The position numbers and the translations under genes are program-made. A stretch of 64,000 bases of DNA from Jeotgalibacillus sp. S-D1. Its GTDB lineage: Bacteria > Bacillota > Bacilli > Bacillales > Jeotgalibacillaceae. Shown here in pieces: positions 16,719 through 25,556 of this stretch. The stretch is taken from NCBI RefSeq assembly GCF_004358665.1, contig NZ_SMZR01000003.1:124001-188000 (forward strand). Reading direction: 5' to 3'. Under the pieces are notes generated by a model. It saw only the letters and a program-made list of their open reading frames with translations. It was not told the DNA's origin and made no database searches. How positions within the stretch are numbered: the stretch's first letter is position 1; every line of letters starts with the position of its first letter.

Positions 16719-17403
16719 GAGCTGTCACCCCTTTTTTTGAAATCCATTCCTCACATGTATAGGCCATTTCCCAAAATGCCCATTCCAGCTGGCAGCTTTT
16801 ACGGAAAGCATCCTTCATTTTGGATCGCTCTTGTGCAGAAGCTTCCTGCGCGAGCTGATCAAGACGGTTTCTCATCACCAGCACCACATCTTCCACCCGC
16901 TTATCGGCATAAAAAGTAATCCAGGGATAAAACGGATGATCAGGTGAAGGGTCGAATTGCTGCATAAGTTCTTTGCCAATCTCAAAGTAAGTCCACGGGC
17001 ATGGGAGCAGTGCGGCAATGATCTCTCCCAGACTGCCAGACTGCGCATGGTACATCATATGTTTAATATAGTGGTCAGCTGTTGGCGGCAGCGGATACCC
17101 CTGCAGGTCTTCATACGCCACCCCGATGTGATCACAGAAATTGTTATGCGGGTGAATCTCGCTGGTTAACACAAAATCTATTTGACTATTAAAATACGCA
17201 ATATCCTCACGTGACGAAGATTTGGAGACAGCAATACCATAGATTTTCATAAAAGCATTCAGGTATTCGTAATCAGCTTTTATATAATGGGCAAGTGCCT
17301 CCATTGGAACGTTCCCTTTTCCAATCCCCTGTACAAATGGATGTTCTAAAATACATTCAACTACATCCTGGTTTTCAGTTCTCAATTCTTCTGTAAATGT
17401 CAT
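16711..17403 (-). CDS. tenA: aminopyrimidine aminohydrolase (thiaminase II)
   Basis: This 230-residue all-helical TenA protein salvages thiamine breakdown products by hydrolysing aminomethyl-HMP to HMP. The family features are HPFVQGIGKGNVPMEALAHY near the N-terminus, ADYEYLNAF with the metal-free active-site Asp, and the catalytic Cys in ALLPCPWTYFEIG near residue 137 (class TenA_C). The start ATG at 17403 lies 36 nt after thiW. The pairing with thiW, thiD, thiM and thiE defines a base-degraded-thiamine salvage operon. Confidence 0.95.
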   Translation of the reverse strand: MTFTEELRTENQDVVECILEHPFVQGIGKGNVPMEALAHYIKADYEYLNAFMKIYGIAVSKSSSREDIAYFNSQIDFVLTSEIHPHNNFCDHIGVAYEDLQGYPLPPTADHYIKHMMYHAQSGSLGEIIAALLPCPWTYFEIGKELMQQFDPSPDHPFYPWITFYADKRVEDVVLVMRNRLDQLAQEASAQERSKMKDAFRKSCQLEWAFWEMAYTCEEWISKKGVTAHE

Positions 17404-17439
17404 GTTATTGCCTCCTCTAAGTTTAGGCTGTTCTTCCTG

Positions 17440-17928
17440 TCATCCATTTATTTTGATCAGCTGCTCCTGTTTAACCCTTGATAGCAGCAGCCATCCAAGT
17501 GCCGCTCCCGTTATACTGCTGATAAGAAATGGCGGAATAAAAAACCATGCTGCAAAAGCAGTGCCCATTAAAACCTTGGCAAAAGGGACAGCGAACCATG
17601 CTCCAATCAGGCCCGTACCAATCACTTCCCCTGCCGCTGCCCATGCTTTTTTGCCAAACCTTTTATACAGCAGACCTGCCAGCAGCGCTCCAAACATGCC
17701 TCCTGGAAAAGCAAGAAGCGTGCCAAGCCCCAGCAAATTACGAACTAATCCAATTAAAAATGCAATGCCAACAGCTGGCAGCGGACCGAGTGTAATAGCT
17801 GCGATCACGTTCACGGCATGCTGTACAGGATATGCTCTGGCGATCCCTGCCGGAAACCAAATAAACTGGGCACCAACCACGCCAATTGCTGTAAACATAG
17901 CGATATAAGTTAGTAATCGTGTATTCAT
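17440..17928 (-). CDS. thiW: ECF transporter S component for thiazole, ThiW
   Basis: A 162-residue protein with five or six membrane helices, beginning MNTRLLTYIAMFTAIGVVGAQ, with HAVNVIAAITLGPLPAVGIAFLIG and FPGGMFGALLAG in the middle. It matches the ThiW family of substrate-binding S subunits for hydroxyethylthiazole, which use a shared EcfAA'T module encoded elsewhere. ATG 17928 is chosen because it follows AAGGGGGGCGGG; an upstream ATG at 17946 reads through the RBS. As first gene after the TPP riboswitch it couples uptake to ThiM. Confidence 0.93.
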   Translation of the reverse strand: MNTRLLTYIAMFTAIGVVGAQFIWFPAGIARAYPVQHAVNVIAAITLGPLPAVGIAFLIGLVRNLLGLGTLLAFPGGMFGALLAGLLYKRFGKKAWAAAGEVIGTGLIGAWFAVPFAKVLMGTAFAAWFFIPPFLISSITGAALGWLLLSRVKQEQLIKING

Positions 17929-17955
17929 TCCCGCCCCCCTTTTCAAATTAAATAC

Positions 17956-17987
17956 AAAAAAGCCAGATCCTCTGAGGGACCTGACTT
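17956..17987 (-). terminator. terminator of the TPP riboswitch expression platform
   Basis: On the minus strand AAGTCAGGTCC pairs with GGATCTGGCTT around a short loop, followed by six T. It sits between the aptamer and thiW, so TPP binding would favour termination. Confidence 0.85.
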
Positions 17988-18020
17988 AAAAGGGTAGCGT
18001 TAAAGACGCGTACGTCCGAC

Positions 18021-18120
18021 TACTTCCCTACGCTGGTATTAACCAGATCAGGTCCATAAGAGTCGGAAAGTATATGCGCTTTCCTCTCAGCCCACGCAAT
18101 ATTGGGCACCCCTAGCAGTT
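18021..18120 (-). ncRNA. TPP riboswitch (THI box) aptamer
   Basis: The minus strand carries the conserved TPP aptamer blocks in order: GGGGTGCCC, GGGCTGAGA, GGACCTGATCTGGTTAATAC and CAGCGTAGGGAAGT. It controls thiW-tenA-thiD-thiM-thiE through the terminator at 17956-17987. Confidence 0.97.
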
Positions 18121-18151
18121 GATGTATGTAATTAATTGGATTAACAGCTTT

Positions 18152-18181
18152 ATCATATCAAAAGAAGCAGCTAACATACAA
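18152..18181 (-). promoter_or_regulatory. probable sigma-A promoter of the thiamine operon
   Basis: On the minus strand TTGTAT and TATGAT are spaced 18 bp apart, about 35 bp upstream of the riboswitch. The -35 matches consensus at four of six positions. Confidence 0.55.
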
Positions 18182-18328
18182 TAAAGTGCATTAGATTTGG
18201 CCAATCAGTTATAAGCTAAAACCCGAATACGGCGTTCATTTAGTAAAATTTTATAAAAATCACGTTCATTATCGTTTCAATGAACTATAATTCTATTATC
18301 AGTATGTACTAAATTAAGGAAAAAAAGA

Positions 18329-19009
18329 GTGAGAGGCGGATGGAATTTGAAGCAAAAATATATAATCATATTGGATATTTTGTGCTACGGAGTGATCCCT
18401 TATGTTATTTGGAATTATGGACGGGAGCCTTTAGGTGATTATTGGGCTATCCTTCTTTCCACAGTTCCAGGAATCATTTATACCGTTTACCGGTTTATTC
18501 GCGAGCGGCAGTTTAATATTATGGGCCTTTTTATTCTGGGAAGCCTCGTGCTCAGCACAACTGTAAATCTGCTTTCTTCCTCGGCGGAGGCCATGCTTTG
18601 GAACCAGATTTATCTGAGTCTTTTCTTTACCTCCCTCTATCTGCTGTCGATCTTATTTAAAAGGCCCCTGGCACTCTATTTTATGGTTGATGTTGCGTTT
18701 CTCCAGGGTTACCCAAGAGAAACCAGCAAACCACTTTATTATGAAAAAGGACTGTTTATCTGGTTTCAGCTGGTTACAGCGCTGTTCGTCTTAAGGGGAC
18801 TAGTGCAAAGCGGATTAAAAGCCTGGCTGCTGACGGAGTACGGTGCGGACGGATACGGTCAAATGATTATCTATATGACCATAACAGGATGGGTTTTCGC
18901 GGCCCTTATCTGGGGCGGATTTATCTTTACGGGTATGAAAATAATGAAGCATGTAAAAGAGGTTCATGGAGTGGATGCAAAGCCCCCTAATAGGGAATCA
19001 ATTTCGTAA
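18329..19009 (+). CDS. VC0807-family integral membrane protein
   Basis: A 226-residue protein with six or so membrane helices. It resembles the VC0807/YcxC-like family of unknown function: IPYVIWNYGREPLGDYWAIL, then VPGIIYTVYRFIRERQFNIMG, and a later RPLALYFM. No catalytic residues are recognisable. GTG at 18329 has AAGGA 8 nt upstream; TTG at 18347, 7 nt after GAGGCGG, is an equally plausible start. It stands alone between the divergent TPP-controlled operon and two intergenic repeats. Function is not known. Confidence 0.8.
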   Translation: MRGGWNLKQKYIIILDILCYGVIPYVIWNYGREPLGDYWAILLSTVPGIIYTVYRFIRERQFNIMGLFILGSLVLSTTVNLLSSSAEAMLWNQIYLSLFFTSLYLLSILFKRPLALYFMVDVAFLQGYPRETSKPLYYEKGLFIWFQLVTALFVLRGLVQSGLKAWLLTEYGADGYGQMIIYMTITGWVFAALIWGGFIFTGMKIMKHVKEVHGVDAKPPNRESIS

Positions 19010-19049
19010 AATTTTAAGAATCCGGGAAAATAAATCTTAAAAAACAAGA

Positions 19050-19211
19050 GGAGGGACAAATCTGTCTCACCTCTTTTAACCGGTTCACTGCGCTTTTAGG
19101 CGGCGCTTTCCGCAGGGACGGCGCTGAACCCTCCCAAGGCTTCGCCTTGCGGGGTCTCAGCTTGCCGTCAAATCCTGCAGGAGTCGCCACCTTCCGCTCC
19201 GTTCACCTCAT
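19050..19211. repeat. large intergenic repeat, type GGGACAAA...CCGTTCACC (copy B)
   Basis: This GC-rich block between genes reads GAGGGACAAATCTGTCTC, then GGACGGCGCTGA, GGCTTCGCCTTGCGGGG and CCTGCAGGAGTCGCCACC. A close copy in the same orientation lies at 49191-49410, and a reversed, divergent one at 29051-29181. Stretches are self-complementary (AAGGCTTCGCCTTG). Confidence 0.8.
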
Positions 19212-19301
19212 ATTCGAAATAGAAATAGGGTTTAATTTACATAACTTCTAGACTTATGTTTCAGCCTCATTCTCTATAACCCTATAATTTTTTGACGCTT
19301 A

Positions 19302-19432
19302 GGTTTATTGGAGCGGAAGGCGGCGACTCCTGCGTGATACAGCGGGAAGGGTGAGACACTGAAGATGCGACAGCATCAAAGTGGCTCACCTCCCGCCACG
19401 CGGAAAGCGTCCGACTGCAGCGGAAATAAACC
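19302..19432. repeat. large intergenic inverted repeat (copy C)
   Basis: The ends GGTTTATT and AATAAACC are complementary, and inside are GGAGCGGAAGGCGGCGACTC, GGTGAGACACTGAAGATG and GTGGCTCACC. Related copies are at 31762, 40765, 54560, 57214 and 62344. It follows copy B by 90 bp in the gap before the AAA ATPase gene's 3' end. Confidence 0.8.
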
Positions 19433-19481
19433 GGTCTATTGTTTTTGGAACGTTGTCTCCTATATGTCCCAGAATCGCTTT

Positions 19482-20240
19482 TCATTTAAACAAATGATGC
19501 AGCAATCTGTCCTTATCCTCAAAAAACTGCTTCATGATGGTATAGTGTTCGGTTTGTTCGAGCGGCATTTCGTTTGTGCCGTCTGCTGACAGCTGGATGA
19601 TCTTAGCATCCGGATGCGCCATGAGGATCGGGGAATGGGTAGCAATAATAAACTGCGAGCCTTGCTGCACCAGCTCATTCATGCGGCCAAGCATGGATAT
19701 TTGCCTCAGCGGCGAAAGTGCAGCCTCTGGTTCATCAAGAATATAAAGCCCCTGCCCCCTGAACCGATGGAGAAATGCTGCAAAAAATGATTCGCCATGT
19801 GACTGTTCATGCAGGGATTTACCCCCGAAACCATCAATTATTTTCCCTCCAAAAGAGGGCTCCCGATCCAGCTCCTCAATATTTGTCGCCAGGTTATAAT
19901 AAGTCTCCGCCCGAAAGAAAAAGCTGTCCTCCGGCCGGTAAACACCCCTCGCTACACGTAAATATTCGTTTAACGGAGAATGAGAATCATAGCTTGAGAA
20001 ATTAAAGTTCATTGATCCGCCTTCTGCATTAAATCCAAGCGCTACAGCAATCCCTTCCAGAAGAGTTGATTTCCCCATGCCGTTCTCTCCAATAATGTAA
20101 GTAATATTAGGGTGAAGATACAGCTGGTCCAGCGATCTGACTGCAGGAAGATTTAGCGGAAACTGGTCAAATGAACGAATCTGATCTTTTTTCAGCTGAA
20201 GACTTTTAATGTATTGGTTCTCTTTTGTTAGTTTACCCAT
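19482..20240 (-). CDS. AAA family ABC-type ATPase (COG3910-like)
   Basis: A 252-residue cytoplasmic ATPase with a complete ABC-type cassette: Walker A GENGMGKST near residue 52, an ABC-signature-like HEQSHGESFF, Walker B LYILDEPEAALS and the switch His in ATHSP. There are no membrane segments and no coiled coil, so it is a small stand-alone predicted ATPase rather than a transporter subunit or SMC. Its partner and role are unknown. It lies 15 nt after the S9 peptidase gene and is probably co-transcribed with it. Confidence 0.88.
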   Translation of the reverse strand: MGKLTKENQYIKSLQLKKDQIRSFDQFPLNLPAVRSLDQLYLHPNITYIIGENGMGKSTLLEGIAVALGFNAEGGSMNFNFSSYDSHSPLNEYLRVARGVYRPEDSFFFRAETYYNLATNIEELDREPSFGGKIIDGFGGKSLHEQSHGESFFAAFLHRFRGQGLYILDEPEAALSPLRQISMLGRMNELVQQGSQFIIATHSPILMAHPDAKIIQLSADGTNEMPLEQTEHYTIMKQFFEDKDRLLHHLFK

Positions 20241-20255
20241 CGTTTACATCCTCTT

Positions 20256-22049
20256 CTAACTTTGCGGCGTGATGTACTGATCAAAAAACGCCAGCACTTT
20301 TCGATAAACTTTAATTTCATTTTCTTTTTTGGAAAAACCATGTCCTTCGTCCTCTAGCACCAGATAGTCTACTTCTCTACCTTTTTCCTTCAGCGCCTGG
20401 ACGATTTGGTCGGACTCCGCTTTGACGACCCGGGGATCTTTTGCTCCCTGGATGACAAGCATTGGTTTTGTCATCGTATCAAGATATTGAATAGGTGAAT
20501 CCTCTGTTAATTTTTCTTTATTTTCCACAGCGTCACCCACCCATTGCTTCGTAAGCGGCTTCCAATGCTCCGGTACAGAATCAATGAAGCTGAACAGATT
20601 ACACGGACCAAAGATATCAACCACTGCTTTAAAATACTCCGGATGACGGCCATGAAGAAGGAGCGCCATATATCCGCCGTAGCTTCCGCCCATCAGCAAA
20701 ATTTTATTTCTTTCCGCATAGCCCTGCTCTATCAAGTATTCCAAGCCCTGGATGTTGTCCAGCCGCGGACCGTATCCCCAGTCCCCTTCCACCATCTTTG
20801 AAAATGCCAGACCATATCCGGTGGAACCTCGGAAGTTTGGCGCAAAAATACTATAGCCCCGATGAACCAAAAACTGAAACAATGAACGGAAGGTTGCCCT
20901 TTCGGCTGCCTGCGGTCCTCCATGCAGCCATAAAATAACGTGCCCATTGCTGACGCTCTTTTTCGCCCGGAAAAAATGTGCTTCAATTTCAAGACCGTCA
21001 AAGGATGAATATGCATGAATTTCAGGCTCGCATAATTCCTCCCGGATTAAACCCGGCACCCCATAATTGGTGAGCGGGGTCCATTCTCCGGACTTCAGCT
21101 GATAAATATTTGACGGCCTGGTTGCTGATTTGGCATTAATATAAAGAGTTCCTGACTCAGCAAGATGCACACCGTCTATGACACTCGCAGGAAGGTCAAT
21201 ATTTTCAATTGATTGATCTTCCAGCCCTACTTTGTAAAGATGATCGATGACACCTTTTTCGCTTGCAACATAGAGTGCGTTGGCTGCTTCATTGTAATAG
21301 AGCTCTATAAAGTCCTCATCCTCCACCTCTGCCACCTTAGTAAATTCATTTTTTTCCAGATCAAATCGGGCTAAATAAGAAAAGTCTGAATCATAATTGG
21401 TAATAAAATAAATCAGCGTATCCGTAATAAACGCAGGACTTAAAACAGTATGCTTTTGGGTCGTTTCCGGCGTAAGCAGCACGTCCTTTTCACCATATTT
21501 CGCATAAGCTAAAGAATAAGTATTGCCAAACGTTTTTATATAAATAAAATTCTTTTCGTTCGGACTCTTTGCGTAAAGGTAGGTCGCCGTGTCTTTTCCA
21601 TGAATGATGACTTTTTCTTTGTCGGATTCCAGGTCATAACAATAGGATTTTAAATACGTCTGATCTTCTTTATTCGAAGTGTAGTACAGCCGCTTGCCAT
21701 CCTTCGATAAACTTACCATCATATGCTGTGCATCATGCTGGTATCTGATGCGTTTTAAATCACCCCCAAAAGGAGGCAAAGCGTAAATCTGCCCATTTTC
21801 GTCCCCATCATTGTCAATGACGGCAAGTATGTACTGTCCATTTTTATCATAGGTCAATTCTGAGCTGCCTTGATTATGAAAACTCAAAGGGTATGGGAAA
21901 GTATCCGGCAGGTCCATTGCCCACAAATTAAATTTCCCATTTAAATTGGTGCTGAAAACAAGCTGTGATTCATCAGGACTGACAGTAAATGATTGAATAG
22001 AAAACGTTTGAAAAAAGTTTTCTACATCAGGCTGTGGAAATGAAATCAT
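20256..22049 (-). CDS. S9 family serine peptidase (acylaminoacyl/prolyl oligopeptidase type)
   Basis: This 597-residue enzyme has an N-terminal WD40-like beta-propeller (residues about 1-340, e.g. [20 protein letters not shown]) and a C-terminal alpha/beta hydrolase. The catalytic Ser is in GGSYGGYM, the Asp in IQGAKDPRV and the His in DEGHGF; LHGGP supplies the oxyanion region. It has no signal peptide, so it acts in the cytoplasm on short peptides. The start ATG 22049 follows a good RBS (CAGGAGG). It is the first gene of a probable two-gene unit with the AAA ATPase. Confidence 0.93.
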   Translation of the reverse strand: MISFPQPDVENFFQTFSIQSFTVSPDESQLVFSTNLNGKFNLWAMDLPDTFPYPLSFHNQGSSELTYDKNGQYILAVIDNDGDENGQIYALPPFGGDLKRIRYQHDAQHMMVSLSKDGKRLYYTSNKEDQTYLKSYCYDLESDKEKVIIHGKDTATYLYAKSPNEKNFIYIKTFGNTYSLAYAKYGEKDVLLTPETTQKHTVLSPAFITDTLIYFITNYDSDFSYLARFDLEKNEFTKVAEVEDEDFIELYYNEAANALYVASEKGVIDHLYKVGLEDQSIENIDLPASVIDGVHLAESGTLYINAKSATRPSNIYQLKSGEWTPLTNYGVPGLIREELCEPEIHAYSSFDGLEIEAHFFRAKKSVSNGHVILWLHGGPQAAERATFRSLFQFLVHRGYSIFAPNFRGSTGYGLAFSKMVEGDWGYGPRLDNIQGLEYLIEQGYAERNKILLMGGSYGGYMALLLHGRHPEYFKAVVDIFGPCNLFSFIDSVPEHWKPLTKQWVGDAVENKEKLTEDSPIQYLDTMTKPMLVIQGAKDPRVVKAESDQIVQALKEKGREVDYLVLEDEGHGFSKKENEIKVYRKVLAFFDQYITPQS

Positions 22050-22246
22050 GAATGATTACCTCCTGGAGTTAGTTTATCTGTTAACTAACTTCTGTACGGA
22101 GGCTGAAATACCTTCTGTTTTGTGCAATTAGACCGAAAATTAGCCACCCTTCAGTATCATTAATCAGACTCTGTCCGTGTCTGTGAATCTTTACCACCGC
22201 AGTAAGAAAAAAACAGACTATTCCGGTATGAATTAAAACCAACTAA

Positions 22247-22275
22247 TTGAATTTTGCACTCAAACGTTGTATAAC
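22247..22275 (+). promoter_or_regulatory. sigma-A promoter upstream of the FMN riboswitch
   Basis: TTGAAT and TATAAC are separated by 17 bp, ending 26 bp before the aptamer. The -10 and -35 each match consensus at four or five positions. Confidence 0.65.
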
Positions 22276-22301
22276 TAAAGAGTAAAATAAAATATCGTTC
22301 C

Positions 22302-22428
22302 ATCTTCAGGGCAGGGTGAAATTCCCGACCGGCGGTAAAACTTAGTTTGAGCCCGCGAGCGAATAGGTGCTATTTGCTGACTCCGTGCAAACCGGAGGCC
22401 GACAGTTACAGTCTGGATGGGAGAAGAT
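22302..22428 (+). ncRNA. FMN riboswitch (RFN element)
   Basis: The canonical blocks are present: ATCTTCAGGGCAGGGTGAAA, TTCCCGACCGGCGGTA, GAGCCCGCGAGC, GACTCCGTGCAAACCGGAG, GCCGACAGTTACAGTCTGGA and the closing GGGAGAAGAT. A run of eight T follows at 22450-22457. It controls ribU. Confidence 0.97.
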
Positions 22429-22487
22429 GGAGGCATCAGGTTGAGGGGTTTTTTTTACAAACGACCCTCTATTTCGTGCTACCTTCT

Positions 22488-22511
22488 CCCCTTCTGAACG
22501 TTCAGGAGGGG
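22488..22511 (+). promoter_or_regulatory. palindromic hairpin in the ribU leader
   Basis: CCCCTTCTGAACGTTCAGGA continuing GGGG is nearly self-complementary and lies between the FMN aptamer and ribU. It may be part of the expression platform, but the following sequence is not a clean T-run, so a terminator role is uncertain. Confidence 0.4.
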
Positions 22512-22629
22512 TGAATTGTTTTCACAGGATGATTCATAGGGATGTTCGAGATAGAGAAGTTGTTTTCCAAGTCACCTTTCACCAGCCAATACTTCTGCGA
22601 GTGGAACGAAAGAATAGGAGATTACTCGT

Positions 22630-23202
22630 ATGAAAAGCACTCAGATGTTAGTGAAGTTATCGATGTTTAGCTCTATTGCCTTTATTTTAATGCTTCTCAA
22701 TTTTCCGCTGCCTTTTCTGCCGGACTATTTAAAAATTGATTTCAGCGATGTACCGGCTTTGCTGGCTGCACTGCTGTTTTCACCGATGGCGGGCGTAATA
22801 GTTGAAGCATTAAAAAATATTTTGTATTATTTGTTTCGGGGAAGCGGCATTCCAATTGGCGAGCTGTCAAACTTTATCGCCGGCTGTGCATTTATCCTTC
22901 CTGTGGCTTTCTTTTACCATAAAAGAAAAACCAAAAAAGCATTGGCAAATGGCCTTATAGCAGGAACGGTTTTAATGGCTTTATTGCTTGCCGTGTTAAA
23001 TTATTTTGTTATCCTGCCAGCTTACGCATGGTTTTTCGGAATGGATATCATGCTCGACCCGACCGTTAAATGGTACACGACGATCGGTGCTATCCTGCCT
23101 TTTAATGTAATTAAAGGTGCATTTATCACCGCTCTTTTTATCCCGATATTTGTAAAACTAAAACCCTGGATTCTGCAAAATCAGGTCCAGCTGGAAACAT
23201 AA
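22630..23202 (+). CDS. ribU: riboflavin ECF transporter S component
   Basis: A 190-residue protein with six predicted membrane helices. It shows the RibU/ECF S-component signature LKIDFSDVPALLAALLFSPMAGVIVEALKN near residues 35-65 (given here only as its key residues D, P, A and G), then GELSNFIAGCAF. It binds riboflavin at the membrane and works with the shared EcfAA'T energising module, not encoded here. The FMN riboswitch directly upstream confirms the substrate class. ATG 22630 follows AATAGGAGAT. A terminator follows at once, so it is monocistronic. Confidence 0.95.
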   Translation: MKSTQMLVKLSMFSSIAFILMLLNFPLPFLPDYLKIDFSDVPALLAALLFSPMAGVIVEALKNILYYLFRGSGIPIGELSNFIAGCAFILPVAFFYHKRKTKKALANGLIAGTVLMALLLAVLNYFVILPAYAWFFGMDIMLDPTVKWYTTIGAILPFNVIKGAFITALFIPIFVKLKPWILQNQVQLET

Positions 23203-23206
23203 AAAT

Positions 23207-23255
23207 AGGGTGCATGCCGCTTCTCAGTTATTTCGTGAGGTGGCGTGCACCCTTT
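23207..23255 (+). terminator. intrinsic terminator after ribU
   Basis: GGGTGCATGCC pairs with GGCGTGCACCC, followed by TTTGATGTT. It lies 5 nt after the ribU stop codon. Confidence 0.75.
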
Positions 23256-23292
23256 GATGTTATACTGAAGAAAAAGCAGGAGGACAACCTTA

Positions 23293-24528
23293 ATGAAGCA
23301 GGATTTAATTAACAGACTGACTACATATGCAAAAATGGAAACACAGTCGGATGCAGCTGTTTTATCTACTCCGTCAACACCAGGTCAGCGTGAATTAGCA
23401 AACCTTTTAGTAGATGAGTTAATTGAGATTGGCATGCAGGATGTAACCGTCGACAAACACGGATACGTAATGGCCACTCTCCCATCCAACACGGAAAAGG
23501 AAGTACCAACCATCGGTTTTCTGGCTCACCTGGATACAGCAACTGACTTTACCGGCACCGATGTAAACCCGCAGCTGCTTGAAAATTACGAGGGCGGCGA
23601 TATCATTTTAAATGAGGCGCTTAACGTTGTTCTGTCCCCTAAAGAGTTTCCGGAGCTTGCAAATTATGTCGGACACACCCTCATTACGACAGATGGTACC
23701 ACTCTTTTAGGCGCCGACAACAAAGCTGGGATTACGGAAATTATGACCGCAATGCATTTCCTGCTACAAAATCCTGAGATCAAGCACGGCCGCATCCGGG
23801 TAGCTTTTACACCCGATGAAGAAATTGGCCGGGGACCACATAAGTTTGATGTTAAGGCATTTGATGCACAATACGCATATACCATCGATGGTGGACCGCT
23901 TGGCGAGCTTCAATATGAAAGCTTCAATGCAGCAGGTGCCCGTATTGTCATTAATGGCACCAATGTTCACCCGGGAACAGCTAAAAACAAAATGGTAAAT
24001 TCCATCAAGATTGCTATGGAGCTGAACGGACTTCTTCCCCTGGATGAAGCACCTGAATTCACCTCGGGATATGAAGGATTTTTCCATCTGATGAATTTTG
24101 AAGGCGATGTTGAAAAAACAGTGATGGATTATATCATTCGTGACCACAGTGCCGAAAAATTCAACAGCCGGAAAAAGCTTCTCCAAAACGTTGTACGGGA
24201 AGTAAACGCAAAGCACGGAGAAGGCACAGCTACTCTTGAAATGAATGATCAATATTTTAATATGCGTGAAAAAATTGAGCCTGTGCGCCACATAGTTGAC
24301 ATTGCCGAAAAAGCAATGAACAGCCTGGATATTTCAGCAATTATCGAGCCTATCCGAGGCGGTACAGACGGTTCTCAGCTATCCTACATGGGACTTCCAA
24401 CGCCAAATATCTTTACCGGCGGAGAAAATTTTCACGGTAAATATGAATACATTTCAGTTCAAAACATGGAACTCGCTGTTAAAACAATCGTTGAGATCGT
24501 TAAACTGTTTGAAGCTGAAGCAGAGTAG
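23293..24528 (+). CDS. pepT: peptidase T (tripeptide aminopeptidase)
   Basis: A 411-residue dinuclear zinc M20B peptidase releasing N-terminal residues from tripeptides in the cytoplasm. Metal ligands are in order: [11 protein letters not shown] (His and following Asp), LLGADNKAG (bridging Asp), TPDEEIGRG (catalytic Glu pair), [10 protein letters not shown] (Asp) and the C-terminal [10 protein letters not shown] (His). The lid domain [19 protein letters not shown] is intact. Length is standard (about 410). RBS AGGAGGACAACCTT precedes ATG 23293. It is followed by its own terminator. Confidence 0.96.
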   Translation: MKQDLINRLTTYAKMETQSDAAVLSTPSTPGQRELANLLVDELIEIGMQDVTVDKHGYVMATLPSNTEKEVPTIGFLAHLDTATDFTGTDVNPQLLENYEGGDIILNEALNVVLSPKEFPELANYVGHTLITTDGTTLLGADNKAGITEIMTAMHFLLQNPEIKHGRIRVAFTPDEEIGRGPHKFDVKAFDAQYAYTIDGGPLGELQYESFNAAGARIVINGTNVHPGTAKNKMVNSIKIAMELNGLLPLDEAPEFTSGYEGFFHLMNFEGDVEKTVMDYIIRDHSAEKFNSRKKLLQNVVREVNAKHGEGTATLEMNDQYFNMREKIEPVRHIVDIAEKAMNSLDISAIIEPIRGGTDGSQLSYMGLPTPNIFTGGENFHGKYEYISVQNMELAVKTIVEIVKLFEAEAE

Positions 24529-24570
24529 TACGTTACTAAAAAAGAACTTAATGCAATTTCCGCGCACAAT

Positions 24571-24613
24571 AAAGTCCTTACGAATAAGATTCTTTGTTCG
24601 TAAGGACTTTTAT
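24571..24613 (+). terminator. intrinsic terminator after pepT
   Basis: AAAGTCCTTACGAA pairs with TTCGTAAGGACTTTT around a short loop, ending in TTTTAT. It lies about 45 nt after the pepT stop. Confidence 0.88.
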
Positions 24614-24668
24614 ATGAGTGTTTTCTCAGTCTCTTCTAAAAATACTTATCTTAAAGGTGGTGACATGT

Positions 24669-24875
24669 ATGAATCTTAGAAAGCTTGATTTAATTCTCAG
24701 CATCGTTTTACTTATAAATTCGATTCGCCTTTTTTATCTTATTGTAACGGCAGAAGATCCAACTCCATATGATTATATGATACTTTTCTTCTCCACTTTG
24801 GGTGCTGTAATTTTATTTATGAATAGCCGAAGAAGAAGGGAAAAAGAGGAACAAAGTAATTATATAAAGAAATAA
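24669..24875 (+). CDS. small two-helix membrane protein
   Basis: This 68-residue protein starts MNLRKLDLILSIVLLINSIR after AAAGGTGGTGACATGT. It has two hydrophobic segments (residues about 7-25 and 38-52) joined by a short acidic loop (TAEDPTPYDY), and a very basic tail (NSRRRREKEEQSNYIKK). An upstream ATG at 24618 would begin inside the pepT terminator region and is unlikely. It lies just after pepT and converges on the ParR-like gene. I do not recognise a family; function unknown. Confidence 0.65.
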   Translation: MNLRKLDLILSIVLLINSIRLFYLIVTAEDPTPYDYMILFFSTLGAVILFMNSRRRREKEEQSNYIKK

Positions 24876-24904
24876 ATAGCATAATAATGTAAATGAATTA
24901 AAAT

Positions 24905-24937
24905 AAAAAAGACACCTATATCCAATAGATGTCTTTT
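24905..24937 (-). terminator. intrinsic terminator after the parR-like gene
   Basis: On the minus strand AAAGACATCTAT and ATAGGTGTCTTTTTT form a 12-bp stem with a short loop and a T-run. It lies 11 nt after the ParR-like stop codon. The A-rich side could also serve the small plus-strand gene. Confidence 0.85.
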
Positions 24938-24947
24938 TCTTTACTTA

Positions 24948-25544
24948 TTATTTATTCATACGATCCAGGAATCCGCCAAGCAAATCATCAATGTTTTCTA
25001 CTTTTTCTTCAGCCTGAGGAGCAGATGAAGATGTATCTTTTTCTGCTGCATTCCAATCAAAGTTCATAAGATCATCATCAGAAAATTTACTTTTTGAGGC
25101 AGCAGCTTCATTGTCTGCACCAGAAGTCGATTCATTATCTCTGCGAGTCGATACATCCTGCTGTCTTTCCTGGAGGTACAGAGCCTCATCAATATCCAGC
25201 GACGTGCTGTTCATTGATGCCAGGATCGCCGTCGCCCGCACTGGATCGGAGAGCAGCTGATAAACAATATTGCCCAATAAAGCTTCTGAATGAGAATGAC
25301 GAATCCAGTTTCGCTGTTCTTTGCTCAATGGCTTGGGTAGTGGAACAGACACTGTTTCTCGTTCCTTGGATTGATGACTGCCTATCCCCTCTAAAACGAA
25401 CTCCGCAATCTTACTCGAAAAGTTTCTGCGTTCAGTCTCTTTAAGCTTTTGAAGCTCCCGGATAATATGATCCGGGGTATCAGCAGGGAGGCGGAATGTG
25501 ATCGCCTGCCCCTTTTTGATCCCATTGGTAGACATATTACTCAT
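24948..25544 (-). CDS. ParR-like ribbon-helix-helix DNA-binding protein
   Basis: A 198-residue protein encoded 12 nt after the ParM-like gene. The N-terminal 50 residues (GQAITFRLPADTPDHIIREL then NFSSKIAEFVLEG) fit a ribbon-helix-helix fold. The middle has helical stretches (SHSEALLGNIVYQLLSDP), and the last 70 residues are acidic and low-complexity, ending in VENIDDLLGGFLDRMNK, a short helix that could contact the filament as in ParR. Gene order and the upstream repeat array suggest it binds the array and couples it to the actin-like filament. The family assignment is by context plus fold pattern, not by recognised homologue. Confidence 0.75.
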   Translation of the reverse strand: MSNMSTNGIKKGQAITFRLPADTPDHIIRELQKLKETERRNFSSKIAEFVLEGIGSHQSKERETVSVPLPKPLSKEQRNWIRHSHSEALLGNIVYQLLSDPVRATAILASMNSTSLDIDEALYLQERQQDVSTRRDNESTSGADNEAAASKSKFSDDDLMNFDWNAAEKDTSSSAPQAEEKVENIDDLLGGFLDRMNK

Positions 25545-25556
25545 AGATGCAACCTA

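Noticed and set aside
17402-17908. 168-codon plus-strand frame opposite thiW
   Set aside because: It is the antisense shadow of thiW with a biased composition (many Pro, Ser and Ala) and no RBS.
19282-19589. Short frames on both strands over the 19.3-19.6 kb region
   Set aside because: They lie in the inverted repeat and the 3' end of the AAA ATPase gene.
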